The notes: a model not told the origin generated them from the sequence alone. A DNA stretch of 64,000 nucleotides from Sporosarcina sp. FSL K6-2383 (GCF_038618305.1 NZ_CP152017.1:2457501-2521500); one strand, 5' to 3'; positions 19,409-29,644 are shown, numbered from the stretch's first letter. Program-made: numbers and translations.

Positions 19409-19699
19409 TTTAATTCAGTAGGAACAAACTCTACTGAATTAAATTTAAGCCTCCGGCGGATGCCACAGATTTTCAAAGGGAGTTTATCGAGCAGGCTCGA
19501 TAAAAATCTGGGCACAAATATGCCAAGGCATATTTGATTTTAATTCAGTAGGAACAAACTCTACTGAATTAAATTTAAGCCTCCGGCGGATGCCACAGAT
19601 TTTCAAAGGGAGTTTATCGAGCAGGCTCGATAAAAATCTGGGCGCAAATATGCTTTGGCATATTTGATTTTAATTCGGTAGGAAACAAACTGTAGTGTA
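19409..19699 (+). repeat. Tandem 130-bp structured repeat (two full copies plus a partial third)
   Basis: Units start at 19411 and 19541 with a 130-base period; a third, degraded start begins at 19671. The copies are nearly identical. Each has a first hairpin (AATTCAGTAG/CTACTGAATT), the core GCCTCCGGCGGATG, an outer AGATTTT/AAAATCT helix enclosing TTTATCGAG/CTCGATAAA, and a last hairpin in CAAATATGC/GCATATTTG. The last hairpin differs between copies only at its centre (CCAAGG versus CTTTGG). It lies between deoC and the rpsU promoter, in opposite orientation to both genes, and is the same family as 46563-46676, 48235-48376 and 52908-53078. Confidence 0.9.
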
Positions 19700-19747
19700 T
19701 GCCTTTTCAATCATTACACACACAATCATTTGTTCAATATAGTTAGA

Positions 19748-20419
19748 TTAATAATCTGTTTCAGATGCTAGGCCCTGCATGATTTGGACGCCTGAGCTAG
19801 CGCCAATTCGTGTCGCACCCGCATCAATCATTTTTTTCATGTCATCAAAGCTACGAACGCCGCCTGATGCTTTAACTCCAGTTTCCGGGCCAACTACTGC
19901 GCGCATTAGTTTAACATCTTCCTCCGTTGCACCGCCTGTTGAAAAGCCTGTTGACGTTTTCACAAAATCAGCGCCTGCAAGGATAGACAGTTCGCATGCT
20001 TTTCTTTTTTCTTGCTCCGTTAGCAAAGCTGTTTCGATAATAACCTTTACGATTGCTTTCCCTTTTGCCGCCTGAACGACAGCTTCGATATCCTGTTGGA
20101 CAAGCTCATCATCACCGCCGCGAAGTGCGCCGACATTAATGACCATATCAATTTCACCAGCACCATTTTCAATCGCATTCGTCGTTTCAAATGCTTTCAC
20201 AGCTGACGTCGATGCGCCAAGCGGGAAACCAATTACCGTACAGACTTTAACAGGTGAGCCTTCAAGTTCAGCTGCTGCCGTTTTCACCCACGTCGGATTA
20301 ACACAAACAGATGCGAAACTGTATTGGCGAGCCTCCTGACAAAGCACAATAATTTCAGGCTTCTTCGCGTCAGCTTTTAGTAATGTATGATCAATATAAG
20401 TTGCAAATTTCGTATTCAA
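19748..20419 (-). CDS. deoC: Deoxyribose-phosphate aldolase
   Basis: DeoC splits 2-deoxyribose 5-phosphate into glyceraldehyde 3-phosphate and acetaldehyde in nucleoside breakdown. The 223-residue TIM-barrel enzyme shows the Schiff-base lysine in [14 protein letters not shown] (about residue 152) and the proton-relay region [13 protein letters not shown]. The start is a TTG at 20419, seven bases after AAGGAGG. It sits alone between mtaB and rpsU, away from other nucleoside genes, and the mtaB operon terminates before it, so it probably has its own promoter. Its 3' side runs into the tandem repeat, with no separate terminator seen. Confidence 0.96.
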   Translation of the reverse strand: MNTKFATYIDHTLLKADAKKPEIIVLCQEARQYSFASVCVNPTWVKTAAAELEGSPVKVCTVIGFPLGASTSAVKAFETTNAIENGAGEIDMVINVGALRGGDDELVQQDIEAVVQAAKGKAIVKVIIETALLTEQEKRKACELSILAGADFVKTSTGFSTGGATEEDVKLMRAVVGPETGVKASGGVRSFDDMKKMIDAGATRIGASSGVQIMQGLASETDY

Positions 20420-20483
20420 ATGAATACCTCCTTCAAGTTGTCCGTACTTCTTCCATCATACCAACAATCCTTTGATTCTGCAC

Positions 20484-20526
20484 GAAAAAAGTCATTCCAA
20501 CCAAATAAGGTCGAAATGACTTTTCA
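20484..20526 (-). terminator. Intrinsic terminator of the hrcA-to-mtaB operon
   Basis: AAAAGTCATTTCGACC pairs with GGTTGGAATGACTTTT, followed by further T residues, directly after the mtaB stop codon. Confidence 0.85.
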
Positions 20527-20535
20527 CTTGTTCAC

Positions 20536-21876
20536 TTATGCGTGCACTTCCTCATCTTCCATGACACGAACAAACTGTCCTTCGTTATATGGATAGCCCG
20601 GTTTTGTAATTTTGACGCGGACAATTTTACCGACCATCGACTCATCGGCCGGGAAGACTACTTTCAAATAATTATCCGTATAGCCTTCATACAAACCACT
20701 ATCCGGATCCAATTTGTAAGACGTTTCTGGGATTACTTCAAGTACTTCATCTTCAAATGTCGATGCATATTCTTTCGCCAATTGATCATTGAGTTCAATC
20801 AAGCGATGTACACGTTCATTTTTCACATCTTCCTCAACTTGGTCTTCCATTCTTGCGGCAGGTGTACCCGTCCGTTTTGAATAAGGGAAAACATGTAGCT
20901 CGGAAAACCGATGATCACGGATGAAATTATACGTGTCCATAAACTCTTCTTCCGTTTCACCAGGAAAACCAACAATAACGTCTGAAGTAATTGCAAGTTG
21001 CGGCAGTGCCTCGCGTAGTCTATCTAAACGCTCCGCAAAAAATGCCATCGTATATTTTCTACGCATCCGCTTTAGGACGGTATCCGATCCGGACTGAATC
21101 GGGATATGTAGATGACGAACTACAATTTTTGACTCTCTCAAAACGTCGATAACTTCATCTGTTAGTTGACTCGCTTCAATTGAACTAATCCGTAAACGCT
21201 TAAGGCCTGTCACTTGCGACTCCAAATCACGCAGTAAACGTGCAAGATTATAGTCCTTCAAATCTTCCCCGTAACCACCCGTATGGATTCCCGTCAGCAC
21301 AAGCTCCAAATAACCTGCATCTACTAGTTGTTGTGCCTGACGAATGACTTCCTGCGGATCACGAGAACGCATTAAGCCGCGCGCCCAAGGAATAATACAA
21401 AATGTACAGAAGTTATTGCAGCCTTCCTGAATTTTCAACGAAGCACGTGTGCGATCCGTAAATGTAGGGACATCCAACTCTTCATAAACACGGTTTTTCA
21501 TAATGTTACGAACAGCATTAATAGGCTGACGCTCTACTCGATATTCATCAATTAAACCGAGTAACTTATGCCGATCCTGTGTACCGACAACGATGTCAAC
21601 GCCAGGGATTGCCATAATTTCAGCAGGCGACGTTTGCGCATAACAACCCGTTACACAAATAACTGCATCCGGGTTTTTCCGAATAGCCCGGCGGATTACC
21701 TGCCTACTTTTCTTGTCACCCGTATTGGTAACCGTGCATGTATTGATGACATAGACATCAGAATTCTTTTCAAAATCTTCGCGACCATAGCCGGCATCTT
21801 TAAATAGTTGCCAAATCGCCTCAGTTTCATAATGATTCACTTTGCAGCCCAACGTATGAAATGCAACCGAAGCCAT
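20536..21876 (-). CDS. mtaB: tRNA methylthiotransferase MtaB (ms2t6A37)
   Basis: MtaB (YqeV) adds a methylthio group to t6A37 of tRNAs reading ANN codons. The 446-residue enzyme has an N-terminal domain with three cluster cysteines (GCKVNHYE, NTCTVTN, VTGCYAQ), a radical-SAM domain with CNNFCTFC (about 153-160), and a C-terminal TRAM domain. The ATG at 21876, seven bases after AGAGGTGA, was preferred to an in-frame start eight codons earlier. It is last in the heat-shock operon run, 16 bases after rsmE, as in B. subtilis. Confidence 0.95.
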   Translation of the reverse strand: MASVAFHTLGCKVNHYETEAIWQLFKDAGYGREDFEKNSDVYVINTCTVTNTGDKKSRQVIRRAIRKNPDAVICVTGCYAQTSPAEIMAIPGVDIVVGTQDRHKLLGLIDEYRVERQPINAVRNIMKNRVYEELDVPTFTDRTRASLKIQEGCNNFCTFCIIPWARGLMRSRDPQEVIRQAQQLVDAGYLELVLTGIHTGGYGEDLKDYNLARLLRDLESQVTGLKRLRISSIEASQLTDEVIDVLRESKIVVRHLHIPIQSGSDTVLKRMRRKYTMAFFAERLDRLREALPQLAITSDVIVGFPGETEEEFMDTYNFIRDHRFSELHVFPYSKRTGTPAARMEDQVEEDVKNERVHRLIELNDQLAKEYASTFEDEVLEVIPETSYKLDPDSGLYEGYTDNYLKVVFPADESMVGKIVRVKITKPGYPYNEGQFVRVMEDEEVHA

Positions 21877-21892
21877 CAACTGCTCACCTCTT

Positions 21893-22633
21893 TCATTCAA
21901 ATTCGTAAGACATTGCGGACAATAAATACAACGGAGCTGTTTCTGTTCTCAAAATACGCGGACCTAAGGCAATCGGCAAGAAACCAGCCGAACGTAATAA
22001 TTCCGCTTCGCTTCTTGATAAACCGCCTTCAGGTCCGAAAACAGTGAGAACTGTTTGACCTGAATTAACCTGCTTCAGTCGTTCTGCAATACGATTCGGA
22101 TTGCCACTTTTAGCATCTTCCTCATCAGCAAAAAGAAGAACATCATAGTTTCCCGACTGTGCGATTAATTGTTTAAAGGAAGCCGGACTTGCGACATCAG
22201 GAATAATCGTCCGATGACATTGCTCCGCAGCCTCTTTCGCAATTTTACGCAGTCGTTCCACTTTTTTATCACCTTTTTTGGCATCCCATTTGACAATAGA
22301 ACGCTCTGCTTCAAACGGCAAAATGCCCTCCATGCCCAGTTCAGTTCCTTTTTGCACGATTAAATCGAGCTTATCACCTTTTGGTAAACCACAGGCAATC
22401 GTAACGCGGACAGGCATTTCATTCGATTTCAGCGAACTTGCTTGGCTCTGAATCACGACCCCATCTTCAAGAAGGTCCGTAATAGTAGAAATGTATGCTT
22501 CTCCACCTGACACTGCAATCAGTTCATCACCCACAGTCATTCGCATAACCCGAAGAATATGTTTACCATCCTCACCTGTAATGTTTGCTTGCTGTCGGTC
22601 GTTAAATTCAGATTGTAAAAAATAGCGTTGCAA
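21893..22633 (-). CDS. rsmE: 16S rRNA m3U1498 methyltransferase RsmE
   Basis: RsmE methylates N3 of U1498 in 16S rRNA. The 246-residue protein has a small N-terminal PUA-like domain (about 1-70) and a SPOUT fold with the knot motif FGPEGGLSRSEAELL and ALGPRILRTETAPL near the C-terminus. It lies between prmA and mtaB, four bases after prmA, its usual place. Confidence 0.96.
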   Translation of the reverse strand: MQRYFLQSEFNDRQQANITGEDGKHILRVMRMTVGDELIAVSGGEAYISTITDLLEDGVVIQSQASSLKSNEMPVRVTIACGLPKGDKLDLIVQKGTELGMEGILPFEAERSIVKWDAKKGDKKVERLRKIAKEAAEQCHRTIIPDVASPASFKQLIAQSGNYDVLLFADEEDAKSGNPNRIAERLKQVNSGQTVLTVFGPEGGLSRSEAELLRSAGFLPIALGPRILRTETAPLYLLSAMSYEFE

Positions 22634-22637
22634 AGGG

Positions 22638-23582
22638 TTACACGCCCCTTTTTTGAGCGACGATAGCTACCCAATCTTCCATTAGAACAGACTCGACGAT
22701 ATCAAATCCTTTTTGGATAAGATCATCCTTCACAAGGTCACGCTTCTGCCCAATAATACCCGACACGATGAACAATCCTTCTTCCGGTAAAATGGCATAA
22801 GCATCTTGCGAAAAGGACAAAATAACTTCTGCAAGGATATTCGCAATAATAATATCAGCCGGTTCTTTGATTGAGTCCAGTAGATTACCATGTGTCACCG
22901 TGATTTTTTTATCTACTTTATTCAACAATATATTTTCTTTCGCTGCAACAACTGCTACATCGTCTAAGTCTAACGCATGGATATGGGATGCCCCTAGCAA
23001 TGCGGCACCAATTGATAGCACACCCGATCCCGTACCAACATCGACAACTGTTTGCCCAGGCTTGACATACTTTTCGAGTGCTTGTAAGCACATCACTGTT
23101 GTTGGATGCGTCCCCGTGCCGAATGCCATTCCTGGGTCTAGCTCAATGATTAATTCATCAGACTCAATCGGCTCATAGGCTTCCCAAGTTGGGACAATTG
23201 TAAAACGGCCAGAAATTTTAACTGGATGGTAATATTGTTTCCATGCAGTTGCCCAATCTTCCTCATCAATTTCATTCGTTTGAATGGCATTTTTTCCAAC
23301 ATCTAGCCCAAACTCAGCTAAGCCTTCGATAGATTGGCTAATATCCTTCATCGTTTCGATTAAAAAACTATTGACGGGTAGATAAGCTTTTACAATGACA
23401 CCGTCGATAGGGAAATCATTTTTGTCGAGCGCATAAATCTCCCCGAAACGGTCCTCATGGATTCGATCTGGCTCTACTGAGTCTTCAATGACAACACCAC
23501 TAGCACCTGCTTCATGCAAAATATTCGCTACCGCTTCAGTTGCTTCATGCGTTGTATGGATGGCAATTTCTGACCATTTCAA
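22638..23582 (-). CDS. prmA: Ribosomal protein L11 methyltransferase PrmA
   Basis: PrmA trimethylates ribosomal protein L11. The 314-residue product has an N-terminal substrate-binding domain and a class I SAM domain: the glycine-rich loop VVDVGTGSGVLSIGAA (about 178-193) and ANILAEVI after the acidic strand. It is 14 bases downstream of dnaJ in the same run, as in Bacillus. Confidence 0.96.
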   Translation of the reverse strand: MKWSEIAIHTTHEATEAVANILHEAGASGVVIEDSVEPDRIHEDRFGEIYALDKNDFPIDGVIVKAYLPVNSFLIETMKDISQSIEGLAEFGLDVGKNAIQTNEIDEEDWATAWKQYYHPVKISGRFTIVPTWEAYEPIESDELIIELDPGMAFGTGTHPTTVMCLQALEKYVKPGQTVVDVGTGSGVLSIGAALLGASHIHALDLDDVAVVAAKENILLNKVDKKITVTHGNLLDSIKEPADIIIANILAEVILSFSQDAYAILPEEGLFIVSGIIGQKRDLVKDDLIQKGFDIVESVLMEDWVAIVAQKRGV

Positions 23583-23596
23583 ATGACTTCATCCTT

Positions 23597-24724
23597 TCAG
23601 TCGCCTTTGATTGTACGCTTGATTTTATCAAATAAAGAGCTTGAATATTCTTCAGGTGTATTGCCGCTAATCGCTGCAAATTCACGCATTAGTTCTTTTT
23701 GTTTTTCTGTCATTTTTTTAGGTGTTACAATTTTTACGACGACATGCTGATCACCAATGCCACGTCCATGAACGTTTTTAACACCTTTGCCTTTTAAGCG
23801 GAAACGTGTGCCTGTTTGTGTGCCTGCCGGAATTTTCAAGTTAACACTGCCTTGTACAGTTGGCACTTCAATTTCATCACCAAGTGCAGCTTGTGGGTAA
23901 GATAGATTTAGCTCTAAGTAAATATCATCATCTTCACGGATGAATTTCTCATGTGACTTCACACGGAATACGATATATAAATCGCCTGCAGGTCCACCTT
24001 TATAACCTGGTTCCCCCTGCCCCGTTACGCGAAGTTGTTGACCATCATCAACGCCTTCAGGAATCGTGACTTTGATTTTCTTCCTTTTCGTTACTTTTCC
24101 TGCACCGTGACATGTTGTACATTTCTCAGGAATAATTTTCCCTGTACCTTGACAATGTGGACATGCACGGCGATTGACCATCTGACCAAGTGGTGTGTTT
24201 TGTGTGACGCTAATTTGGCCAGAACCGCCACAATGGTTACATGTTTTAGGCGACGTCCCTTTTTTAGCACCCGAACCTTCACAAGTATCACAGTTTTCTT
24301 CTTTCGGTATTTCAATTTCCGTTTCTTTTCCAAATACAGCTTCCATAAAATCAATCGTCATAGAATACTGTAAATCATCACCTTTTCTTGGTGCATTCGG
24401 GTCGCGTCGTCGTGAATTACCGCCACCGAAAAATGTACTGAATATATCTTCGAAACCGAAGCCATCTCCACCACCGCCGCCGCCGAAACCACCGAATCCC
24501 TGGTTTGGATCAGTATGGCCGAATTGGTCATAATTCGTTTTCTTCGCGTCATCACTTAGCACTTCATAAGCTTCTGTTGCTTCTTTAAATTTCTCTTCAG
24601 CGTCAGCTGCTTTGTTTAAGTCAGGGTGATACTTTTTCGAAAGACCTCTGTATGCTTTTCTAATTTCGTCTTTGGACGCCGATTTTGATAAACCTAGCAC
24701 GTCATAATAATCTCGTTTACTCAT
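23597..24724 (-). CDS. dnaJ: Co-chaperone DnaJ
   Basis: DnaJ delivers unfolded proteins to DnaK and stimulates its ATPase. The 375-residue protein has a J-domain with HPD ([10 protein letters not shown], about 30-40), a Gly/Phe-rich linker, four zinc-finger repeats ([32 protein letters not shown]) and the C-terminal substrate-binding domains. The ATG at 24724 has GGGAG upstream; 37 further in-frame codons would cross a terminator and were rejected. A terminator and a possible promoter between dnaK and dnaJ suggest DnaJ is set separately. Confidence 0.97.
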   Translation of the reverse strand: MSKRDYYDVLGLSKSASKDEIRKAYRGLSKKYHPDLNKAADAEEKFKEATEAYEVLSDDAKKTNYDQFGHTDPNQGFGGFGGGGGGDGFGFEDIFSTFFGGGNSRRRDPNAPRKGDDLQYSMTIDFMEAVFGKETEIEIPKEENCDTCEGSGAKKGTSPKTCNHCGGSGQISVTQNTPLGQMVNRRACPHCQGTGKIIPEKCTTCHGAGKVTKRKKIKVTIPEGVDDGQQLRVTGQGEPGYKGGPAGDLYIVFRVKSHEKFIREDDDIYLELNLSYPQAALGDEIEVPTVQGSVNLKIPAGTQTGTRFRLKGKGVKNVHGRGIGDQHVVVKIVTPKKMTEKQKELMREFAAISGNTPEEYSSSLFDKIKRTIKGD

Positions 24725-24758
24725 TTTCCACACTCCCGAAATACATTTGCCTATCTCT

Positions 24759-24787
24759 ATTGTAGCACTTCTTACTCGCATTAAAAA
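24759..24787 (-). promoter_or_regulatory. Possible dnaJ promoter
   Basis: TACAAT is 17 bases downstream of TTTTTA on the reverse strand, 34 bases before the dnaJ start and just past the dnaK terminator. The -10 box is good and the -35 box is poor. Confidence 0.4.
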
Positions 24788-24826
24788 CGAAAAAGCCAAA
24801 GCCGGAATATCGGACTTTGACTTTTC
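24786..24826 (-). terminator. Intrinsic terminator between dnaK and dnaJ
   Basis: AAAAGTCAAAGTCCG pairs with CGGCTTTGGCTTTT, followed by TCGTTTTT. It would make DnaJ scarcer than DnaK unless the local promoter supplies it. Confidence 0.8.
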
Positions 24827-24838
24827 CGTCAACACTTC

Positions 24839-26671
24839 TTATTTGTTTTTATCTTCGTCGATAATTTCTTCAAAATCAGCATCGACTACGCCATCATCCT
24901 GTGGCTCGCCTGCTTGATCAGCACCATCAGCATTTTCTGCCGCTGCTTGCTCATAGAGTTTCATCGTCATTTGTTGAACGATTTCTTCTAATTTGTCTTT
25001 CTTCGCGCGGATATCATCAAAATCTCCAGCTTCAAGTGCAACTTTCAATTCTTCCTTCGCTTCTTCAACGCTTGTTACTTCTTCTTCAGACACTTTACCT
25101 TCTAGGTCTTTCAATGTCTTTTCAGCCATGAAGACAAGTTGGTCCGCTTCGTTTTTCAAGTCAGCTTCTTCTTTACGCTTTTGGTCTGCTTCAGCATTTG
25201 CTTCTGCATCTTTCACCATGCGCTCGATTTCGTCGTCAGATAGACCTGAGCTCGCTTGGATTGTAATATCTTGCTCTTTTTGTGTACCAAGGTCTTTCGC
25301 TTTAACCGTAACGATACCATTTTTATCGATATCAAACGTTACTTCAATTTGTGGAACACCACGTGGTGCTGGTGGAATATCCGTCAATTGGAAGCGGCCA
25401 AGAGTTTTATTGTCGGCTGACATCGGACGTTCCCCTTGCAGTACGTGAATATCTACTGCTGGCTGGTTGTCTGCAGCCGTCGAGAATACTTGTGATTTAC
25501 TTGTTGGAATCGTTGTATTACGTTCGATTAATTTCGTAAATACGTTACCCATTGTTTCAATACCTAGCGACAATGGTGTTACGTCAAGAAGTACTACATC
25601 CGTTACGTCTCCGCTTAGGATTGAACCTTGAACAGCTGCACCCATTGCAACAACTTCGTCTGGGTTTACGCCTTTATACGGCTCTTTACCAGTTTCTTTT
25701 TGAATTGCTTCTTGCACAGCTGGGATACGTGTTGATCCACCGACAAGAATAACACGATCAATTTGCGATGCAGATAGCTCAGCATCCTTCATCGCTTGAC
25801 GAGTTGGTACCATTGAACGCTCGACAAGATGAGCTGTCAATTCGTCAAATTTCGCACGAGATAATGTCACTTCAAGGTGAAGTGGACCTGCTTCTCCGGC
25901 AGTGATGAATGGTAGTGAGATTTGTGCAGAAGTTACACCTGACAAGTCTTTTTTCGCTTTTTCAGCGCCATCTTTCAAACGTTGCATCGCCATTTTATCT
26001 TTTGATAAATCAACGCCATTTTCTTTGCGGAATTCCTGTACAAGGAAGTCAATGATGACGTCATCGAAGTCATCTCCACCAAGTTTGTTATCTCCAGCAG
26101 TTGAAAGAACTTGGAATACACCGTCGCCTAGTTCAAGGATAGACACGTCAAATGTACCACCACCAAGGTCATAGACAAGGATCGTTTGGTCTTCATCTGT
26201 TTTATCAAGACCGTAAGCAAGTGCTGCCGCAGTTGGCTCGTTAATGATACGTTCTACTTCAAGACCAGCAATTTTACCTGCATCTTGTGTGGCTTGACGC
26301 TGTGCATCACTGAAGTAAGCAGGGACTGTGATAACTGCTTTTGTAACGGGCTCGCCAAGATACTCTTCCGCATATCCTTTCATATATTGAAGAATCATTG
26401 CTGAAACTTCTTGTGGTGTATATTCTTTGTCGTCCACTTTCACTTTATAATCTGAACCCATATGACGTTTAACAGACATAATTGTGTTCGGGTTTGTAAT
26501 CGATTGACGCTTCGCTACTTCCCCAACTTGTCTTTCGCCGTTTTTGAACGCGACAACAGATGGTGTTGTGCGGTTACCTTCTGGATTTGGAATTACTTTC
26601 GGCTCTCCACCTTCATATACTGACACTACTGAGTTTGTTGTTCCTAAGTCAATACCAATAATTTTGCTCAT
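24839..26671 (-). CDS. dnaK: Molecular chaperone DnaK (Hsp70)
   Basis: The 610-residue Hsp70 binds exposed hydrophobic segments in an ATP-driven cycle with DnaJ and GrpE. The ATPase domain (1 to about 355) has the phosphate loops [23 protein letters not shown] and [13 protein letters not shown] beta-sandwich substrate domain (about 365-480) and a helical lid follow, ending in an acidic tail. Compared with E. coli it lacks the short ATPase insertion typical of Gram-negative forms. AGGAGG is nine bases before the ATG at 26671. Confidence 0.98.
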   Translation of the reverse strand: MSKIIGIDLGTTNSVVSVYEGGEPKVIPNPEGNRTTPSVVAFKNGERQVGEVAKRQSITNPNTIMSVKRHMGSDYKVKVDDKEYTPQEVSAMILQYMKGYAEEYLGEPVTKAVITVPAYFSDAQRQATQDAGKIAGLEVERIINEPTAAALAYGLDKTDEDQTILVYDLGGGTFDVSILELGDGVFQVLSTAGDNKLGGDDFDDVIIDFLVQEFRKENGVDLSKDKMAMQRLKDGAEKAKKDLSGVTSAQISLPFITAGEAGPLHLEVTLSRAKFDELTAHLVERSMVPTRQAMKDAELSASQIDRVILVGGSTRIPAVQEAIQKETGKEPYKGVNPDEVVAMGAAVQGSILSGDVTDVVLLDVTPLSLGIETMGNVFTKLIERNTTIPTSKSQVFSTAADNQPAVDIHVLQGERPMSADNKTLGRFQLTDIPPAPRGVPQIEVTFDIDKNGIVTVKAKDLGTQKEQDITIQASSGLSDDEIERMVKDAEANAEADQKRKEEADLKNEADQLVFMAEKTLKDLEGKVSEEEVTSVEEAKEELKVALEAGDFDDIRAKKDKLEEIVQQMTMKLYEQAAAENADGADQAGEPQDDGVVDADFEEIIDEDKNK

Positions 26672-26705
26672 AATCAAATTCCTCCTAGAAATAATACTAC
26701 CTTTT

Positions 26706-27266
26706 TTATTCGTTCACTTTAACCATTGAAGGTCGAAGGACACGATCTTTCAATAAATACCCTTTTTGCATTTCTTCAAGAATAACTCCTGAAGGCTTTG
26801 TGTCATCTGCGCCTGTCATAATCGCTTGGTGGAAATTAGGATCGAACTCCTGGTCCACTGTGTCAATCTCAACAAGTCCTTCTGTTTCAAGTGCAGTGAT
26901 TAATGTACGATAAATCATTTCCATGCCTGTCATAATCGACTGCACTTCCTCAGTTTTTGCTTCAACAGAAAGTGCACGTGCAAAGTTATCGAGCACAGGA
27001 AGAAGGTTCGTCACAACGTTCTGCGCACGATATTTCTGCATCGATTCCTGGTCAAGTGACACTCTTCTTTTAAAATTATCATAATCGGCAAGCAATCTAA
27101 GCCGCTTATTCTCTTCTTCCTGTAGCTGTGCCTGCAATCCTTCAATGACACTTTGCTCACTGTTGTCAACTTCGCTCATTTCTTCAATTACATTGTCTTC
27201 ACTTGTACCTTCTGCTTCTTCTATTACCGCATTTTCTTCTACAAACTCATCTTTAACTTCAGTCAA
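26706..27266 (-). CDS. grpE: Nucleotide exchange factor GrpE
   Basis: GrpE releases ADP from DnaK. The 186-residue product has an acidic, disordered N-terminus (about 1-40), a long coiled coil (about 45-95, [25 protein letters not shown]) and the C-terminal beta domain with [22 protein letters not shown]. The start is a TTG at 27266, nine bases after AGGAGG, and overlaps the hrcA stop codon by four bases (TTGA), so the two are coupled. Confidence 0.96.
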   Translation of the reverse strand: MTEVKDEFVEENAVIEEAEGTSEDNVIEEMSEVDNSEQSVIEGLQAQLQEEENKRLRLLADYDNFKRRVSLDQESMQKYRAQNVVTNLLPVLDNFARALSVEAKTEEVQSIMTGMEMIYRTLITALETEGLVEIDTVDQEFDPNFHQAIMTGADDTKPSGVILEEMQKGYLLKDRVLRPSMVKVNE

Positions 27267-28318
27267 TGTTCTTTCCCTCCTGCTGTTCCGCCACCGATTG
27301 TCAGCCTCGCTAGTTCCTTAGACAAATCATTGCTCATCAGATCGAGTAATGTGATGACCCGTGCATAATCCATTCGTTTAGGTCCAATGATGGCAATCGA
27401 TCCCGCCATATTGTCTCCCGCCGAATAGGTTGCCGTAATAACACTGTAATCTTCCATCGCATTATGATTATTTTCCGAACCAATACGTACATGAATCCCG
27501 GCAAGCCCTTCTTGGAAAAACCGCATAGCCGGCATACCTTTGTCTATCATTTCGAAAAATGTCTTCATTTTCCCAATGTCATTAAATTCGGGCTGCTTCA
27601 TCATATTCATTTTACCACCAAAATAGAGGCGCTCTTCCGGCTCAATTGCAATTGCCCGTTGAAACGAGGAATATAATTCCCCAGTATGATGAATATGACG
27701 TTCCAACACTGTTTTCGTTTCCTGGACTAACATCCTTTGGAGATGCGCAAGCGGCGTACCGACAAGGCGCTCATTTAAGATATTGACCATTTTTTCGATA
27801 TCAGATGCTGTAAATCCTTCCGGCACATTGAATAATCTGTTCTCCACTCGCCCATTATCCATGACAATAATGGCAACGGCCGTCTTATCATCTAGAGGAA
27901 CGATGGAAAAACGTTTCACGGTATGCAACGACGTATCTGGTCCAAGAAGAATCGATGTATAATTCGTCAAATCAGAAAGAATCGTTGCCGATTTTCTGAT
28001 TAACTCCTCTGTTTCCACAACCTTCTCTCGAAAAATGGAACGCAATTGAATACTGTCTTCGGTTTTTAGTTTTTCTCTTGTCAATAAATGATCGACATAA
28101 AATCGGTATCCTTTTTCGGAAGGTACTCTACCGGACGAAGTATGGGTCTTTTCAAGATAGCCCATCTCCTCCAAATCAGCCATTTCGTTACGTATAGTCG
28201 CCGGACTAAACGGAGCTTCTGGCTTTTTGGATAGCTGCCTCGATCCGACAGGTTGTGCGGACTCGATGAAATCGTCAACCGTCAGTTGCAATATAAGCAA
28301 TTGTCTGTTCGTTAACAT
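27263..28318 (-). CDS. hrcA: Heat-inducible repressor HrcA
   Basis: HrcA binds CIRCE and represses class I heat-shock genes; GroEL keeps it active. The 351-residue protein has an N-terminal winged helix (about 1-85, with SATIRNEMADLEEMGYLEKTHTSSGRVPSEKGYRFYVD), a GAF-like domain and an inserted dimerisation domain. The ATG at 28318 gives the standard opening MLTNRQLLILQ; two further ATGs lie just upstream. It is first in the operon and is preceded by its own CIRCE, so it regulates itself. Confidence 0.97.
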   Translation of the reverse strand: MLTNRQLLILQLTVDDFIESAQPVGSRQLSKKPEAPFSPATIRNEMADLEEMGYLEKTHTSSGRVPSEKGYRFYVDHLLTREKLKTEDSIQLRSIFREKVVETEELIRKSATILSDLTNYTSILLGPDTSLHTVKRFSIVPLDDKTAVAIIVMDNGRVENRLFNVPEGFTASDIEKMVNILNERLVGTPLAHLQRMLVQETKTVLERHIHHTGELYSSFQRAIAIEPEERLYFGGKMNMMKQPEFNDIGKMKTFFEMIDKGMPAMRFFQEGLAGIHVRIGSENNHNAMEDYSVITATYSAGDNMAGSIAIIGPKRMDYARVITLLDLMSNDLSKELARLTIGGGTAGGKEH

Positions 28319-28332
28319 CATCATCACTCCTG

Positions 28333-28359
28333 TTAGCACTCTATAACTCTGAGTGCTAA
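28333..28359. promoter_or_regulatory. CIRCE operator (HrcA binding site)
   Basis: TTAGCACTC, nine bases, then GAGTGCTAA: an exact match to the CIRCE consensus. It lies between the hrcA promoter and start codon, so HrcA bound here would repress its own operon (hrcA-grpE-dnaK-dnaJ and onward). Confidence 0.97.
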
Positions 28360-28369
28360 TACTACTGAT

Positions 28370-28398
28370 AATTTATCAAATCTAAACCCAAGTGTCAA
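28370..28398 (-). promoter_or_regulatory. Sigma-A promoter of the hrcA operon
   Basis: TTGACA and TAAATT are 17 bases apart on the reverse strand, immediately upstream of the CIRCE operator, which would overlap the transcription start. Confidence 0.85.
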
Positions 28399-28413
28399 CG
28401 AATTGACTCTGTA

Positions 28414-29547
28414 TTATTTAAGAAATTGTTGGAACACGTCGTTTCCTCTATAAACCCCGCGTTGTGTCAGCTTAACCACGTCATCCAAACGCTCAACAAG
28501 TCCATCTGCCATTAGCAATTGTAAAGCTTCTCCATAAACTTCTTCAAGCGACTTGCCAAACTTTTCGTGGAATAAAGAAATAGACACGCCATTGGATTTA
28601 CGAAGTCCAAGGAACATTTCTTCTTCCATCGCTTCTACTGCTGTGACGACATGCGTTTGTTGGACAGGTCTTTCCCCTAATGCTATTTTATCCATATATT
28701 TTGTAAGTGGTCCGATATTCGAATAACGAATGCCCTCTATATAACCATGCGCACCCGCACCAACACCAGCATACCCGTCATTTTCCCAATAGATTAGATT
28801 ATGGATGGATTCACGACCTGGAACTGCGAAATTACTAATTTCATAGCGCATTCGCCCCTGCTTCTCCATCTCCTCAATAAGCATCGTGAACATTTCCGTT
28901 TCAATATCCTCGCCAGGTAGGGGCAATTTGCCTTTATTCATTAAATTATAAAAGACCGTTTTCGGCTCTACAATAAGTGAGTATCCTGAGTAATGAGGCA
29001 ACTCGAGAGCAGCCGCTTGATTGAGTGTATCCCGCCATTGCTTGATCGTCTGATCTGGCAAACCATAAATCAAGTCGATGCTAATATTATCGAAGCCCGC
29101 CTTGCGAGCCTCTCCTACAACACGTGCCGCATCGTCCGGGCCATGCGTTCTACCAATTCGTGTCAACAAGTCTGCATCAAAGGATTGGACACCAATACTC
29201 AACCTGTCAACACCGCCATTTTTCAGCACGGTCAACTTGCCATATGTCAGCTCATCCGGATTTGCTTCCGTTGAAAACTCCTTTAATGCACGTACATCGA
29301 CATATTCGTGAATAATCGCCAGTAGTCGATCCAGTTGCTGTTCAGAAAGCGATGTTGGGGTCCCTCCACCTAAAAAGACTGTTTCCAGCTCTTTAAATGA
29401 AATACCCTGTTCCCGCATAATCGCCAGCTCTTGCCCAATCGATTCGATGTACGCATCCACGGGCTGATTTTTGAAAAACACTTTATTGAAATCACAATAG
29501 TGACAAATCTGATGACAAAATGGGATGTGAATATACATACCTCTCAT
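28414..29547 (-). CDS. hemW: Heme chaperone HemW (radical-SAM family)
   Basis: The 377-residue protein is a coproporphyrinogen oxidase-like radical-SAM protein of the HemW type, which binds heme and passes it to haem proteins rather than oxidising coproporphyrinogen. The cluster motif CHQICHYC is at residues 11-18, followed by FLGGGTPTSL for SAM binding and a C-terminal HemN-like domain. Length fits HemW rather than the longer HemN. It precedes hrcA as in Bacillus but is no longer directly after lepA. A ribosome site AAGGAGA is eight bases before the ATG. Confidence 0.92.
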   Translation of the reverse strand: MRGMYIHIPFCHQICHYCDFNKVFFKNQPVDAYIESIGQELAIMREQGISFKELETVFLGGGTPTSLSEQQLDRLLAIIHEYVDVRALKEFSTEANPDELTYGKLTVLKNGGVDRLSIGVQSFDADLLTRIGRTHGPDDAARVVGEARKAGFDNISIDLIYGLPDQTIKQWRDTLNQAAALELPHYSGYSLIVEPKTVFYNLMNKGKLPLPGEDIETEMFTMLIEEMEKQGRMRYEISNFAVPGRESIHNLIYWENDGYAGVGAGAHGYIEGIRYSNIGPLTKYMDKIALGERPVQQTHVVTAVEAMEEEMFLGLRKSNGVSISLFHEKFGKSLEEVYGEALQLLMADGLVERLDDVVKLTQRGVYRGNDVFQQFLK

Positions 29548-29572
29548 GATTGTTGTCTCCTTCTCTTAACGG

Positions 29573-29600
29573 AAAAAAGAGGGCTTGGATGCCCTCTTTT
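29573..29600 (-). terminator. Terminator in the hemW leader (possible attenuator)
   Basis: AAAAGAGGGC pairs with GCCCTCTTTT over a short loop, then more T. It lies between a good promoter (29645-29673) and the hemW start, with no room for another promoter after it, so hemW expression may depend on partial termination here. Confidence 0.75.
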
Positions 29601-29644
29601 AATTTAATCGTTTACTGTTGTCTATGTTCAAAACTATATAGATT

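Noticed and set aside
19409..19699. Possible CRISPR array or satellite
   Set aside because: The unit is 130 bases, without short identical repeats and unique spacers, and no cas genes are near; it fits a tandem structured repeat.
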